A DNA stretch of 64,000 nt, taken from contig CAWVNO010001198.1 in NCBI GenBank assembly GCA_963930645.1, positions 620,001 to 684,000 on the forward strand, in the 5' to 3' direction. How positions within the stretch are numbered: position 1 is the stretch's first letter; each line of letters opens with the position of its first letter. Positions 1 to 10,674 of the stretch are shown in pieces. The translations under genes and the position numbers were made by a program. The notes under the pieces were generated by a model. The model was given only the letters and a program-made list of their open reading frames with translations, was not told where the DNA came from and did not search any database. This stretch comes from Salticus scenicus. Taxonomy: Eukaryota > Arthropoda > Arachnida > Araneae > Salticidae.

Positions 1-1878
1 CAGCTCGTCTTTCTTGATTCGTTCCAATTTTTGCCTGCTTCGTTAGAAAAGTTGGTGAAGAATTTGGATATTAGTCAGTTTAAAATTCTAAAAGACCAGT
101 TTGAATCAAGTACCGATCTAAGTCTCCTCACCAGAAAAGGAGTATATCCCTATGACTACATCACCGGATTTGACAAATTCCAAGAAACAGTGTTGCCGCC
201 TCCTTCAGCATTTTTCAACTCACTTACGAATGAAGCCGTTGAAGAGGCTGATTATCAACATGCAAAAAACGTATGGGAAGTCTTCCAGATAAGAAACCTC
301 GGCGAGTATCACGACCTGTATGTGAAGACAGATGTTTTGCTTCTTGCCGATGTGTTCCAAAATTTCAGAAGTCTTTGCCTACACTATTATAACATCGATG
401 CTGCCCATTTATACACCTCTCCTGGACTGTCCTGGCAAGCCTGTCTGAAGATGACTGATGTTAAGCTAGAGCTGCTTACGGATATCAACATGCTGCTGTT
501 TATTGAAAAAGGGGTGCGCGGGGGTGTGTCGCAGATTTCACACCGTTTTGCTGTTGCAAACAACCCGCACACTCCTCACTACGACTCAAGTAAGCCCTCT
601 AGTTATATCATGTACTGGGATGCGAACAACCTTTACGGTTGGGCTATGTCCCAGTACATGCCTTATGGCAAGTTTCAATGGATGGATCCCTCTAACATTA
701 CTGAAGATTTCATCATGAACATACCCGAAGATGCAGCTGAAGGCTTCATTTTTGAAGTGAATTTGGAGTACCCATCTCATCTGCATGACCTCCACAATAG
801 CTACCCACTTGCACCTGAAAAAATGACCGTGACAGAAGAAATGCTCTCCACCTATGCCAAGTCCTTGTTGCAGAACCAAAAATATTCAGGAACACCCAAA
901 CTCATTCCAAACCTCTACAATAAATCAGAATATGTTGTACATTACAGAAATCTACAGTTATACCTAAAACTTGGAATGAAGCTATTAAAAGTGAACAAGG
1001 TTTTGAAATTTCGACAAGCACCCTGGCTAAAAAAGTATGTAGACTTCAACACAGATAAACGAAAATCTGCAAACAATAGTTTTGAGAAAGATTTCTTTAA
1101 ACTGTTGAACAATAGCGTCTATGGAAAGACCATCGAAAATTTGAGAAAACGTCGTAACATAGAACTGTGTAACAATGAAGTCAGAGCCCAAAAATTAGTT
1201 GCATCACCGAATTTTACAACTTTTAAAGAATTTTGCAATAACCTCGTAGCTGTGGAGAGAACAAAACCCACCATCCTGATGAATAGGCCGATATACGTGG
1301 GTTTCTGTATCCTTGAATTAGCAAAGTTGCTCATGTACGACTTTCACTACAATTTCGTTATGAAAAAGTATGAAAGTCGTGCAACTTTGTTGTTCACGGA
1401 TACAGACTCCTTGACGTACTGTATCCAGACAGCCGACATGTACGAAGATATGAAGGAAGATCAGCATCACTTTGACTTCTCAGAGTATCCAGAAAATCAC
1501 CCGCTGCATTCTAATGTAAATAAAAAGGTCCTTGGAAAGTTTAAAGACGAACTCCACAGTCAAGCTGCCTACAAATTCATTGGATTAAAGCCAAAAATGT
1601 ATGCCATACAGTCAGCTGGTGGTGAAAAGAAGACAGCAAAAGGCATATCAACCTCCATTGTTAGAAAAAAATTAAGTGTTCAAGACTATCAAGAATGCCT
1701 GCAAAAGGAGATAGCCACTTATGAGCAACAAACCAGAATCCTACAAGAACGTCATCAACTCTACACAGTTAATCAAAACAAAAAGTGTTTATCTCCTTTT
1801 GATGACAAGAGGTATCTGCTAGATGATGGAATCACCAGTCTGGCTTATGGCCATTACAGAATACCGCAGCATCCATAG
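1..1878 (+). CDS. Protein-primed family B DNA polymerase (DNA_pol_B_2), 5' end outside window
   Basis: The frame is open from base 1 to a TAG at 1876-1878, giving 625 visible residues. A TTG at 31 is not a credible start, so the gene continues upstream. The product would copy the element's linear DNA, primed by a protein. Motifs in order: exonuclease III YxxxD (Y107-D111), polymerase motif A with D207 in YWDANNLYG, motif B K367 with NSVYG at 371-375, motif C DTDS at 467-470, and the thumb-type KxY at 532-534. All visible catalytic residues are present and there is no internal stop, so this copy is intact where seen. Exo I/II and the N-terminus are not visible. Family membership is firm; the exact element lineage is inferred. 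Confidence 0.9.
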   Translation, partial: QLVFLDSFQFLPASLEKLVKNLDISQFKILKDQFESSTDLSLLTRKGVYPYDYITGFDKFQETVLPPPSAFFNSLTNEAVEEADYQHAKNVWEVFQIRNLGEYHDLYVKTDVLLLADVFQNFRSLCLHYYNIDAAHLYTSPGLSWQACLKMTDVKLELLTDINMLLFIEKGVRGGVSQISHRFAVANNPHTPHYDSSKPSSYIMYWDANNLYGWAMSQYMPYGKFQWMDPSNITEDFIMNIPEDAAEGFIFEVNLEYPSHLHDLHNSYPLAPEKMTVTEEMLSTYAKSLLQNQKYSGTPKLIPNLYNKSEYVVHYRNLQLYLKLGMKLLKVNKVLKFRQAPWLKKYVDFNTDKRKSANNSFEKDFFKLLNNSVYGKTIENLRKRRNIELCNNEVRAQKLVASPNFTTFKEFCNNLVAVERTKPTILMNRPIYVGFCILELAKLLMYDFHYNFVMKKYESRATLLFTDTDSLTYCIQTADMYEDMKEDQHHFDFSEYPENHPLHSNVNKKVLGKFKDELHSQAAYKFIGLKPKMYAIQSAGGEKKTAKGISTSIVRKKLSVQDYQECLQKEIATYEQQTRILQERHQLYTVNQNKKCLSPFDDKRYLLDDGITSLAYGHYRIPQHP

Positions 1879-1896
1879 TGAAAATTTTTGTATATA

Positions 1897-3072
1897 TTGT
1901 TCCTGCATCCTGTATATTTTTAAATTGTTTCTGCACCTATGAAGATTGTTTCTGCATCCTGTATATATTTTAAATTGTTTCGCACCTAAGAAGATTGTTC
2001 CTGTATATATTTTAAATTGTTTCGCACCTATGAAGATTGTTCCTGCACCCTGTATATATCAATTGTTTCGCACCTATGAAGATTGTTCCTGTATATATTT
2101 TAAATTGTTTCGCACCTATGAAGATTGTTCCTGTATATATTTTAAATTGTTTCTGCACCTATGAAGATTGTTCCTGTATATATCAATTGTTTCGCACCTA
2201 TGAAGATTGTTCCTGCACCCTGTATATATCAATTGTTTCGCACCTATGAAGATTGTTCCTGCACCCTGTATATATCAATTGTTTCGCACCTATGAAGATT
2301 GTTCCTGTATATTTTTAAATTGTTCCTGCACCTTGTAGCATTTTTAAATTGTTTCGCACCTATGAAGATTGTTCTTGCATCCTGTATATATTTTATATTG
2401 TTCCTGCACCTATGAAGATTGTTTCTGCATCCTGTATATATCAATTGTTTCTGCAACCATGAAGATTGTTCCTGCACCCTGTATATATTTTAAATTGTTT
2501 CTGCACCTATGAAGATTGTTCCTGCATCCTGTATATATTTTAAATTGTTTTGAACCTATGAAGATTGTTCCTGCATCCTGTATATATCAATTGTTTCGCA
2601 CCTATGAAGATTGTTCCTGCACCCTGTATATATCAATTGTTTCGCATCTATGAAGATTGTTCCTGCATCCTGTATATATCAATTGTTTCTGCAACCATGA
2701 AGATTGTTCCTGCACCCTGTATATATTTTAAATTGTTTCTGCACCTATGAAGATTGTTCCTGCATCCTGTATATATTTTAAATTGTTTTGCACCTATGAA
2801 GATTGTTCCTGCATCCTGTATATATTTTAAATTGTTTCGCACCTATGAAGATTGTTCCTGCACCCTGTATATATCAATTGTTTCTGCATCCATGAAGATT
2901 GTTCCTGCACCCTGTATATATCAATTGTTTCGCACCTATGAAGATTGTTCCTGCATCCTGTATATATCAATTGTTTCTGCACCTATGAAGATTGTTCCTG
3001 CACCCTGTATATATCAATTGTTTCTGCATCCATGAAGATTGTACAGATTGTTTCGAATCTATGAAGATTGCC
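1897..3072 (+). repeat. 46-bp minisatellite next to the polymerase gene
   Basis: About 25 head-to-tail units begin just after the polymerase stop codon. Each joins GATTGTTCCTGCAYCCTG, then either TATATATCAATTG or TATATATTTTAAATTG, then TTTCGCACCTATGAA. The two middle variants alternate irregularly. The same array, with about 7 units, sits at the matching place in both arms of the palindrome (16661-16974 and 32795-33108). The unit is not a multiple of three, so the cysteine-rich open frames it creates are artefacts. Confidence 0.9.
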
Positions 3073-3630
3073 TGAACCCATGCTTTGAAGACAACCTCAG
3101 AAAACTATGTGATGAGTTCACCAGGTTGATATTTTTTATTTTATTTTTTATTTTTATTTTTTTAAAGGAACTAACTCCCGCCTTGCTCTACGGAGCGAAA
3201 AGGGGCACCGCAGGGCCTCGGGAGGGTAGTCTCCCAGGCGCTCAAGGTGAACTCTTTCTTTCTCTCTCTTTTTTCTAACTTTATTCTTTCTACCTTTTTT
3301 CTTAAATTTGTATTCTCTTTCTAACTTTTTTCTATACATTTTCCTTTCACTTATTTCTCTAATTGTAAATTTTGTATGTATCTCTTTTCAGGCTAAGTCT
3401 CAAAAGATCGTGACGTAATCTCACTTCGAAAAAATTTTGAAGTCCCCGAAATTGTGAAAAAAAATACTAAGTCCTGAAATTTAGGAAAATAAATCTAACT
3501 CCTCAAAATTCCCGATAGATGGCACCACCAAACCTCATCCAAGATGATAGTCAAAGTTTCTATTCTTCCGGTGGCAACGCACAGTTTCTATTCTTCCGGT
3601 GGCAACACCCCTCGTCCAAGATGATGACTA
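3073..3630 (+). other. Polinton-type subterminal region with GC-rich block and GTTGCCA iterons
   Basis: A GC-rich block at 3167-3250 recurs almost unchanged in both arms of the palindrome (16481-16565 minus, 33205-33292 plus). A pyrimidine-rich stretch and two copies of CTTCCGGTGGCAAC (3567 and 3593 regions) follow before the terminal hairpin. No long open frame is seen. Its conservation at three termini suggests a cis role such as packaging, replication or promoter, but no function can be read off. Confidence 0.6.
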
Positions 3631-3764
3631 AGTAGTGTAAAAAGGGGGCGTTGAGCAACACGGTGGAGGGACGGTGGGTCTAGGGTGGTGGCGCGCCTCC
3701 ACCCTGACCCTCATCGTCCCTCCGTCCCTCCACCGTGTTGCTCAACCCCCCTTTTTACACTACT
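3631..3764. repeat. Terminal hairpin of the polymerase element
   Basis: The last 134 bp form a near-perfect inverted repeat. It opens AGTAGTGTAAAAAGG and closes with the complement CTTTTTACACTACT, with arms of about 60 bp and a GC-rich centre. The flanking 6 bp after it, AACATT (3765-3770), would be one copy of a target duplication, but the other side is outside the window. Confidence 0.8.
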
Positions 3765-3770
3765 AACATT

Positions 3771-5066
3771 ACTTTAGGTAGTACTCAGACATGACTAAAT
3801 AATAGAATAAATGGGGATAGATACAATTAAATATTTTCTTTTTTCTTAGACTATTAAAATCTGACTCACCCACATGAGCATTATAGAGGTTATTCCATCG
3901 TAAACGGCAGTAGGATATTTCTACTTCTTTCCTCAAGCAAATCATAGAGGACTTCTATTTAACAATTCTAGGGCACTTTTGGAGGCTCCATTCGATAGAT
4001 TCTGTTCAAAGATGAATCATAGGTGTTTTGGGCTCTTCGGGTTGCTCCTATTTTTCATATCTTGAGATTAAAATTCAAGGACCGTTGATGCGGGAGGAAG
4101 CAGTATATCTGGAGAGCTACCGGGAGATTGCACCACCAGGAGATTCCATCACCGTCTCGCCGAAAAGTTGACCCGAAACCGTCCTCGCACTTCTAAAAAA
4201 AATGCTCTTCTTAAGTCGAGGGCTGCAGGGAGAGTCTGTGTGAGCGGCGTGCGGGTGGCCTGTCTTTCCCTAGCCTGGAGTTGTTTTTGCGGTGCTCCAT
4301 TCAAGTTTTAAGAGTCCTATAAATTTTCCTCTTTCCATCTTTGTTCTATAATGTCACTGGGCAGCCAGCTAGTTTAAGAGATCCCTATCTCATTTTTTTC
4401 CCTTCTCCTTCAATTTTACAAGCAGCACTTATAAATTTATCTTATTCTTTTTTTAAAGCAAACAACTTTTTTTTTTTTTTTTTAAATCAAAATATTTATA
4501 TACAGATTAATAATTACTTTCCATTATTCTACCACAAAAAATATTTATACACAAATAGCTTTATGCTTAAATGAAAAATCATTTCTGTATCTATATATAT
4601 CTAAATGTGTAATTTAATTACAACAATGAGCAGTCGGACAGACAGATACAAATATTCAAATCATATTTAAACTTTAAAATTGTTAAAAAGTTTTTAAAAA
4701 AATACTTAATGTGAGCAATTCTCGCAAATTTTCAATAAAAGCCCTTAATGTAACTAAATTGAAATTTTGCATGGTCCTGTAAATTTTAATGTTAATCATA
4801 CTATTCTATAGGAAGCATTCGTTTATGCATATGAATAAATTTCAATTTTATTGAGATTTGTACAAAGTAAAGTTGTTAAAATTTGGTTTATAAAAATACC
4901 TCTCATAGAATACAGTGCTTTGGAATACTTTCGTGTGTCCCTATACACAAACCAGAAGAGGTATTCACACCATTTTCAGTATTGAATATCTGATAGTGAA
5001 CTCGAATAACATGTATCAATTTAAAAAATTTTCATGAATATTTACGAGACAGACAGACGGACAGAT
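3771..5066. other. Non-coding AT-rich DNA, no gene recognised
   Basis: A moderately complex stretch (3840-4330) is followed by AT-rich sequence with a T-run near 4470 and a region with short GACAGACAGA-like runs (4630-4650, 5045-5065). Only short open frames occur and none resembles a known protein. The GACAGACA runs are common near arthropod repeat ends. Confidence 0.5.
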
Positions 5067-6063
5067 ATAGCAGGCTACGCCCGCTTCGCTGTGCACTGTA
5101 TTTAAATCAATTTTTAAAAGAATTGAATCCCTATTTGTTATTTATATCATAATATAATTAAAAAGTAAAAAAAAAAATAAATAAATAAATAAAAATAATA
5201 ATCGCTCTAAACCTTTCTTTGGGTATCTGCTGTCTACGGCAGTTCCTTTTCCGCTGCATTGGGTCCAGGTTCCAAAAACGTACAAAAAAACCTTTCCCGG
5301 CCACTTCAGTTTGGGTATTTATCGATGACAAGTGAAGTTGCTACTATTCAAGAACTACGATTTAAAAGATGACTATATCTCAACCTTTATTAAATATTTT
5401 AATATTTTAATTATGTTTTTCATAGCCTTCACTCTGTACACTATAATATGAAAAAGTAGATGTTCACTTCAAAGGATTTAAATAAATAACAAACAAATAC
5501 ATGTTAATTAAACTAAAATTTTAATAAGTTTAATCCTTTCTCTACATACTATCATTTTTTCCAATAATTGCAGTGTATATATATTTATTTATATAAAAAT
5601 TAAAAGATCTTTCCTTTTAAAGGAATTAATTAAAAAATAAAAATAAACAGCTGTTATAACGTATATATATATATATATACATTATTCATAAACGTAACTG
5701 TGATAAATAAGCTTTTAAATTTAAAATTTAACATACATAATTTTTTCTACTGCATTATCATTTGATTTTCAAAAAAAAAAAAAAAAAATATTTTGCCTTC
5801 AAATAAATGAATTAAATAAAATAAATAAATAAATAAATAAAAATGCATAATAGTCTCGTGGCTAAGATTTGCAGACGATTGAATTGTAAGAATAAATTTT
5901 AGAAAAGTAAAACACAGAAGCCAATGTTTAAAATTGAAAAAAAGTAGTTAAAAATGTTTAAATTCGAAGAATTCTCAATGGGATGTACACCTCCAGCATC
6001 CCAGCTACCTTTCTGCCATGTTTTGTAGATCTACGATCAATAGTGTAAGTATCAGAGCGCAGA

Positions 6064-6097
<34 letters not shown>

Positions 6098-6134
6098 AGA
6101 TACACACACACATACTTCTCTTTATTTATATAGA
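5067..6134 (-). mobile_element. Short non-autonomous Helitron
   Basis: Read on the minus strand, the left end at 6134 is A|TCTATATAAATAAAGAGAAG followed by a GTGTGTGTGT run, the usual arthropod Helitron 5' pattern. The right end is AGCGAAGCGGGCGTAGCCTG then CTAT, close to the 3' end of the large Helitron (AGCGAAGCGGGCAATGCCTG then CTAG). The interior has no transposase. The terminal CTAT in place of CTAG is either a mutation or a sign that the boundary is off by a base or two. Confidence 0.55.
6065..6096 (+). repeat. Poly-A tract, 32 bp
   Basis: An uninterrupted run of 32 A lies inside the short Helitron, next to its GT-rich 5' end. It is one of many long homopolymers in the window and may be length-variable. 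Confidence 0.9.
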
Positions 6135-6616
6135 TAAAGATAACGGTATTTCTTTTTTTCGTAACACACTAAATTCATGAGTAATTTAAAAAAGTAAAAC
6201 TTAACACTATATAAAATTTATGATAAACTTAGTTGGACAAAAATAATAAGTAAGAAATGAATGAATTGGACAAGAATTAATTAAAATGAAAGAAACAATT
6301 TTAAAATTAAAGGAAATATAATGCTACTGTAAGTTATTAAAAACCTTATTTATTTCATTTATGAAGGCGACCGAACTGTTTTCCGGTGATTTTTTTTTTT
6401 TTTTTTTTTTTTTTTTCCCGGATGACTATTTTTCGGTGACTTTCTTTCCTCTTTCCCTTACATACAAACAAACATTGACTTTTATTTGTATTAAGATTAT
6501 CGAAAGCAAAATAAAACATCAATTTATTAAGAACTGCAAATGTACAAATTCACTCCTTAAAGCACAGGCAAATTCTTTTCGTTCTTTATTTCTTTTTTCT
6601 TTCTTTCTTTCTTTTT

Positions 6617-6648
<32 letters not shown>

Positions 6649-6847
6649 ATCTATATATCTATAATATTAAACCTTTTGAAACATTGTACAAAGGAAATAT
6701 AAGTGCTGAAATATATCTCATTAGGAAAGTGAAAATTTAAATGAAAAGGAAAAGAAACAATTAGAATTCAAATAATTAAAGCACATAATATACCTAATAC
6801 GTCTTCATGGGCATCGGTTGATGATTGTGTGCAAAATTAAATGAATT

Positions 6848-6886
<39 letters not shown>

Positions 6887-7352
6887 GGGGAGGCGTGTGT
6901 TATAGTTAATTGACAAAACTTTAGAATAGATTTATAGAAGTTTAAATATCTTGAGAGAATTTATAAAGAGATATCAACTTGCATTGGAGTTATTAATCTA
7001 ATAATTAGTCATGTACGTCTAATTCATTTGAATGGGAAAAAAAAAAAAAAAAAAAGAGAGGGAGAGAGAGAGAGAGAGGGATAGAGAAAGAGAAAGAGAG
7101 AAGATAACGTAGAAAAACTAAATAATACGTTAGAAGTACTTTTGCGATCGTGAATAATGAAATTACTTAATTAAACATTCTCAAAATCTGAAGTGTATTT
7201 TTGGCTTAAAATTTATGTGATAAATCTTAATAATTTACATATGGAATAATCAAAGTGTTTCGATGATTTCTTCCGTAAAAAATAAATAAATAAAACGAAA
7301 TAAATAATTTTACTTAAAGATTAAATTGTGTACATATACTAGGAGGTTCGCG
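6135..7352. other. Low-complexity non-coding DNA
   Basis: AT-rich DNA with T-runs at about 6390-6416 and 6609-6638, a (CT)n(AT)n microsatellite at 6850-6886 and an A-run followed by GA-rich sequence at 7037-7100. The open frames here are made of homopolymer codons and I do not regard them as genes. Confidence 0.6.
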
Positions 7353-7791
7353 TTAACGGCCCTCTTCACTTACCGTCGCTGGCAGCTCGAGCCAATACTA
7401 TTCTATGGGGACATTTTCTTTACAAATAACTTATTAACTAATACATATTTTTAAATTCTGTTTTCACATTCTGAAAATTCCCAACTGTTAAATTGACGGG
7501 CATTTTTTAAAAATCTATTTTTTTAATTTTTAATATTTTATTTTGAAATTGCAAAATGAAAAAAATTCACATATAGAAAATTCGTATTTTGCAGCTTCAA
7601 AATAAAATATTAAAAATTTAAAAAAATAATTTTTTTTAAAAAGTCCGTCAGTTTAACAGCTGGGAATTTTTAGAATGTGAAAACAGAATTCAAAAATATG
7701 TATTAGTTAATAAGTTATTTGTAAAGAAAAAATTCCCATATAATAACATTAGCTTTGGCTTCCGGCGGCGGTCAGTGAAGAGGGCCCTTAA
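7353..7791. mobile_element. Fully palindromic MITE flanked by TTAA
   Basis: TTAA at 7353-7356 and 7788-7791 bracket 431 bp whose two halves are inverted copies. The left end starts CGGCCCTCTTCACTTACCG and the inverted right end starts GGGCCCTCTTCACTGACCG, with matching continuing for roughly 200 bp to a short AT-rich centre. Target TTAA suggests mobilisation by a piggyBac-like transposase, but the terminal bases are not diagnostic. A diverged half copy lies at 36538-36770. Confidence 0.75.
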
Positions 7792-10084
7792 GTAATATGA
7801 AGAACATAAATTCACGTAGTTTAATATATATATATATATATATAATTTGAATAATTTAATACCATTGTAACACTCAGCAAACAAACAAACAAACAAACAA
7901 AAAAAAGATACAACATATAATTAAATTTTAATTGAGATTTATTTCGAATCAATATTTACTTTTATCGTTTTCAGAGGAATAGAGTTTTATATATATAACA
8001 AACAAATAAAAAACCAGATTCACAAAACTAAAAAGACAAATAAGAGGCATAAGCTTTGAAAGCAAAAATATTTAAAATTGAAATTAATTTGAAGATTAAC
8101 CGAGCGTTATAATTTGACATGATGAAACGTCGTATAATAATAATAATAACAATAATAAAAAAATTACTATGACTGTATCAAAAAACATTCAACAACAAAA
8201 AGGGAAAAAGTTTTGTAATTATATGTGTTTTCCATTATTTTTATATTTACTTAAAACAATTTGACGCGAGGATATTGTGTATCAATCTTAATAACAATCT
8301 AATGAAACTATTAAATAAATAAACTATTTAATAATATAAATGAAACTATTAAATACAATCAGTGGTTAATTAGCATATAAGGAAATTTATTCAAGATTTG
8401 TACGTTTATTCACATGATTATCAGGTTTCATATTTCTGGTTTCAGTGTTTAATGAGATGTGCGTCAAGCGTAAAAAGGGTACGATTGTTTGACTATTACA
8501 CACCTATATTAAGAAATTAATAGCCATTATTAAATTAAATTAATTAATTGCCATTAATTTATATAATTTAATATAAATGCGTTTAGCTAATCGAACTTAA
8601 TAAATACATCATATTGAAATGAATAACATATGGTAAAATACATATACATATATATATATATAATACATATTAGTAAACATAATATTTCTTAAATGCATCG
8701 CAACAATACAGGAAACGACCCCCTTTAAAGAAGGCGGGGCGAGAGCTGTCACAGCTATCAAACTGTGCTGGATGGGAAGCAAACGTTTCGGGGGTCGTAT
8801 AGCAAATTATTTTCCGGCTTTTATTGGGTAAAGCTGTTTAAGAAAAGGAAGTCCTTAAGGCGCGTCTCCACATTCTTCCCATTTCAAATCACAATGGCGG
8901 ACCTCTACAAAAGTAGTTTAGAACAAGATATGAGGGTTGGTCAACATTTCAGAATTGACAGGTAACTCTACCAATGACCAACAGCGTGCGAATTCCCTAT
9001 TCCGGAAAAAATTATCTGTTAAGTACTGACAGCTACGATCCCCCAGAGGGGATTATCTGTTATCTGTAAAAGGGTCGGAAGTGAGAGGAACCGCTAAATA
9101 TCGAACCTAAAAGAAGTTTTAAAGACTTATAGTCCGTTCAAGTTAAAGTGATACCCGAAGTAAACAAATGGGTTACAAAGGTATTCCACATTTGTGCCTT
9201 TCTCGCGGAAATGGCAACTTCTGTTATTCATGAAAAGAATGTGTTAAGATTTATCCTTTAACCAAACCCCCTTCAAACAAAAAATAGCTCGTTAAAAGAT
9301 AAAACTATCCCCCACCACTTCTTTTTGTATTTTGGAGTTTACAAGACGTACAACAATGAAAAGACCCATTAAAGTAAGAAAAAGTGTTAAGGTAACAAAA
9401 GAAGAGGTGGGAAAATTCTAACAAAAGAAGGGGAGAAATGAGTGACCTTGGCTAGCGCCAACAGTGGCAGTAACATTATCCATGTCGCCAAACAACATGT
9501 GGTTTTGTTTAGTTTCGGTATCAGTTTAAGTTGAACAGACTATAATCGTTGCTAAAGAGCAACATTACATTTTAAGGATTTTTTTTTTTTTTTTTTTTTT
9601 TTTAAAGAACATTTTGAGGAGGACGAAGGGGGGGGGGGGGGGGGAGAGTTACATTACCTTTCCGTTATGGCATCAAGCTAAAAATCAGTTCAAAACAAAA
9701 TTGAACGAAAAAATGCGAAATATGTTTTTTAAAATGAATATAATAACCGTTGATAAGAAACGCAAGACAAATTACCACATCTTTTTAAAGAAAAATAGAC
9801 TAAAATTATTCCGTCATCCTAAATTAAATTCTGCTTTGTACAGCAATTTGTGTCTACTAGAGATGTAAATTGACTTCTTTTTTTCTCATTCTTCTTTTTT
9901 TTTTTTTCTTTCTTTGTAATAATGTTATGAAGTTTATTTAAATTCTTTCTTTTTTTCTTTCTTTTTTTAAATAAATGTTATTAAGTTTATTTAAACTGTT
10001 TCTTTTCTTTTTCTCCCCCCCCCCCCCCCCACTCTTTCCTTCTTATATCTTATGCTATTAAATGAGCAATATTTGTATATTTCA
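7792..10084. other. Non-coding DNA with one moderately complex segment
   Basis: AT-rich sequence with (TA)n at about 7826-7842, a GC-richer segment at 8700-9560, a T-run at 9580-9603 and a G-run at about 9629-9644. The motif GCTGTCACAGCTATCAAACT near 8740 recurs at about 54590, so part of the GC-richer segment is repetitive. Apart from the candidate exon at 8894-8961, nothing coding is recognised. Confidence 0.5.
8894..8961 (+). CDS. Candidate first coding exon of an unknown gene
   Basis: An ATG at 8894 in the context CACAATGG opens 22 complete codons and stops one base before a GT at 8962 (AG|GTAACT), a plausible splice donor. The frame would otherwise meet TAA at 8963. The peptide starts MADLYKSSLEQDMRVGQHF and is not one I recognise. 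Surrounding sequence is less AT-rich than average. This may equally be a chance arrangement in repeat DNA, and a transcript is needed to decide. Confidence 0.2.
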
Positions 10085-10272
10085 CTGTTCTAGAAAACGG
10101 TAGCTCGGACAGTCACGAGATTTAACACAAAGGTGCCCCCCCGAAGGGTCATTGTGCACATCGAAGTCAGATTTTCGAATTTTTGATTAGTTTTTTCTTA
10201 ATTAATTAAAATGTGAAAATAATAATCTTCTAATTTCTGATAAATAAGCCATTTAAGTTTTAACATTTTATC

Positions 10273-10307
10273 CATAATTTAATTGTTGCCAATTTTGTTT
10301 TCGACAA

Positions 10308-10346
<39 letters not shown>

Positions 10347-10628
10347 AAAAAAAAAAAAAAACGTACATTTATTTAAAATGAGGAAAATAAATCAGAAAGA
10401 TTAGAAAATAAATAAGAAATATCAGTCGCATCGTTACAAATAAGATACCAAATGAAAGGGGAAATTTTTGTAAATGCGATGCATTAAACAGTTTATCAAT
10501 CGGATGATTAGTTTTTTCTTAATTAATTAAAATGTGAAAATAATAACCTTCTAATTTCTGATAAATAAGCCATTTAAATTTTAAAATTTTATCCATAATT
10601 TAATTGTTGCCAATTTTTTTTCCGACAA

Positions 10629-10674
<46 letters not shown>

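Larger units (their letters stand above)
1..3764 (+). mobile_element. Polinton/Maverick-type element, right-hand part (cut by window edge)
   Basis: The segment holds, in order, a protein-primed family B DNA polymerase, a 46-bp minisatellite, a GC-rich subterminal block and a 134-bp hairpin ending CACTACT. The left end lies outside the window. Known Polintons/Mavericks are large virus-like transposons that encode their own protein-primed polymerase and an integrase, begin AG, end CT and duplicate 6 bp of target. The CT end is seen here, and the related palindrome at 15938-33834 shows AG...CT ends and a 6-bp duplication directly. No integrase, ATPase, protease or capsid gene is visible in this part, so the assignment rests on the polymerase and the ends. 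An adintovirus-like endogenous virus is the main alternative. Confidence 0.75.

Noticed and set aside
1946..3035. Cysteine-rich open frames in the 46-bp array on both strands
   Set aside because: The unit is 46 bp, so frames cycle through the repeat; the peptides are artefacts of a minisatellite without stops.
1897..3072. Regular repeats resembling a CRISPR array
   Set aside because: There is no alternation of constant repeats with unique spacers; units abut and vary by point changes, in eukaryotic DNA.
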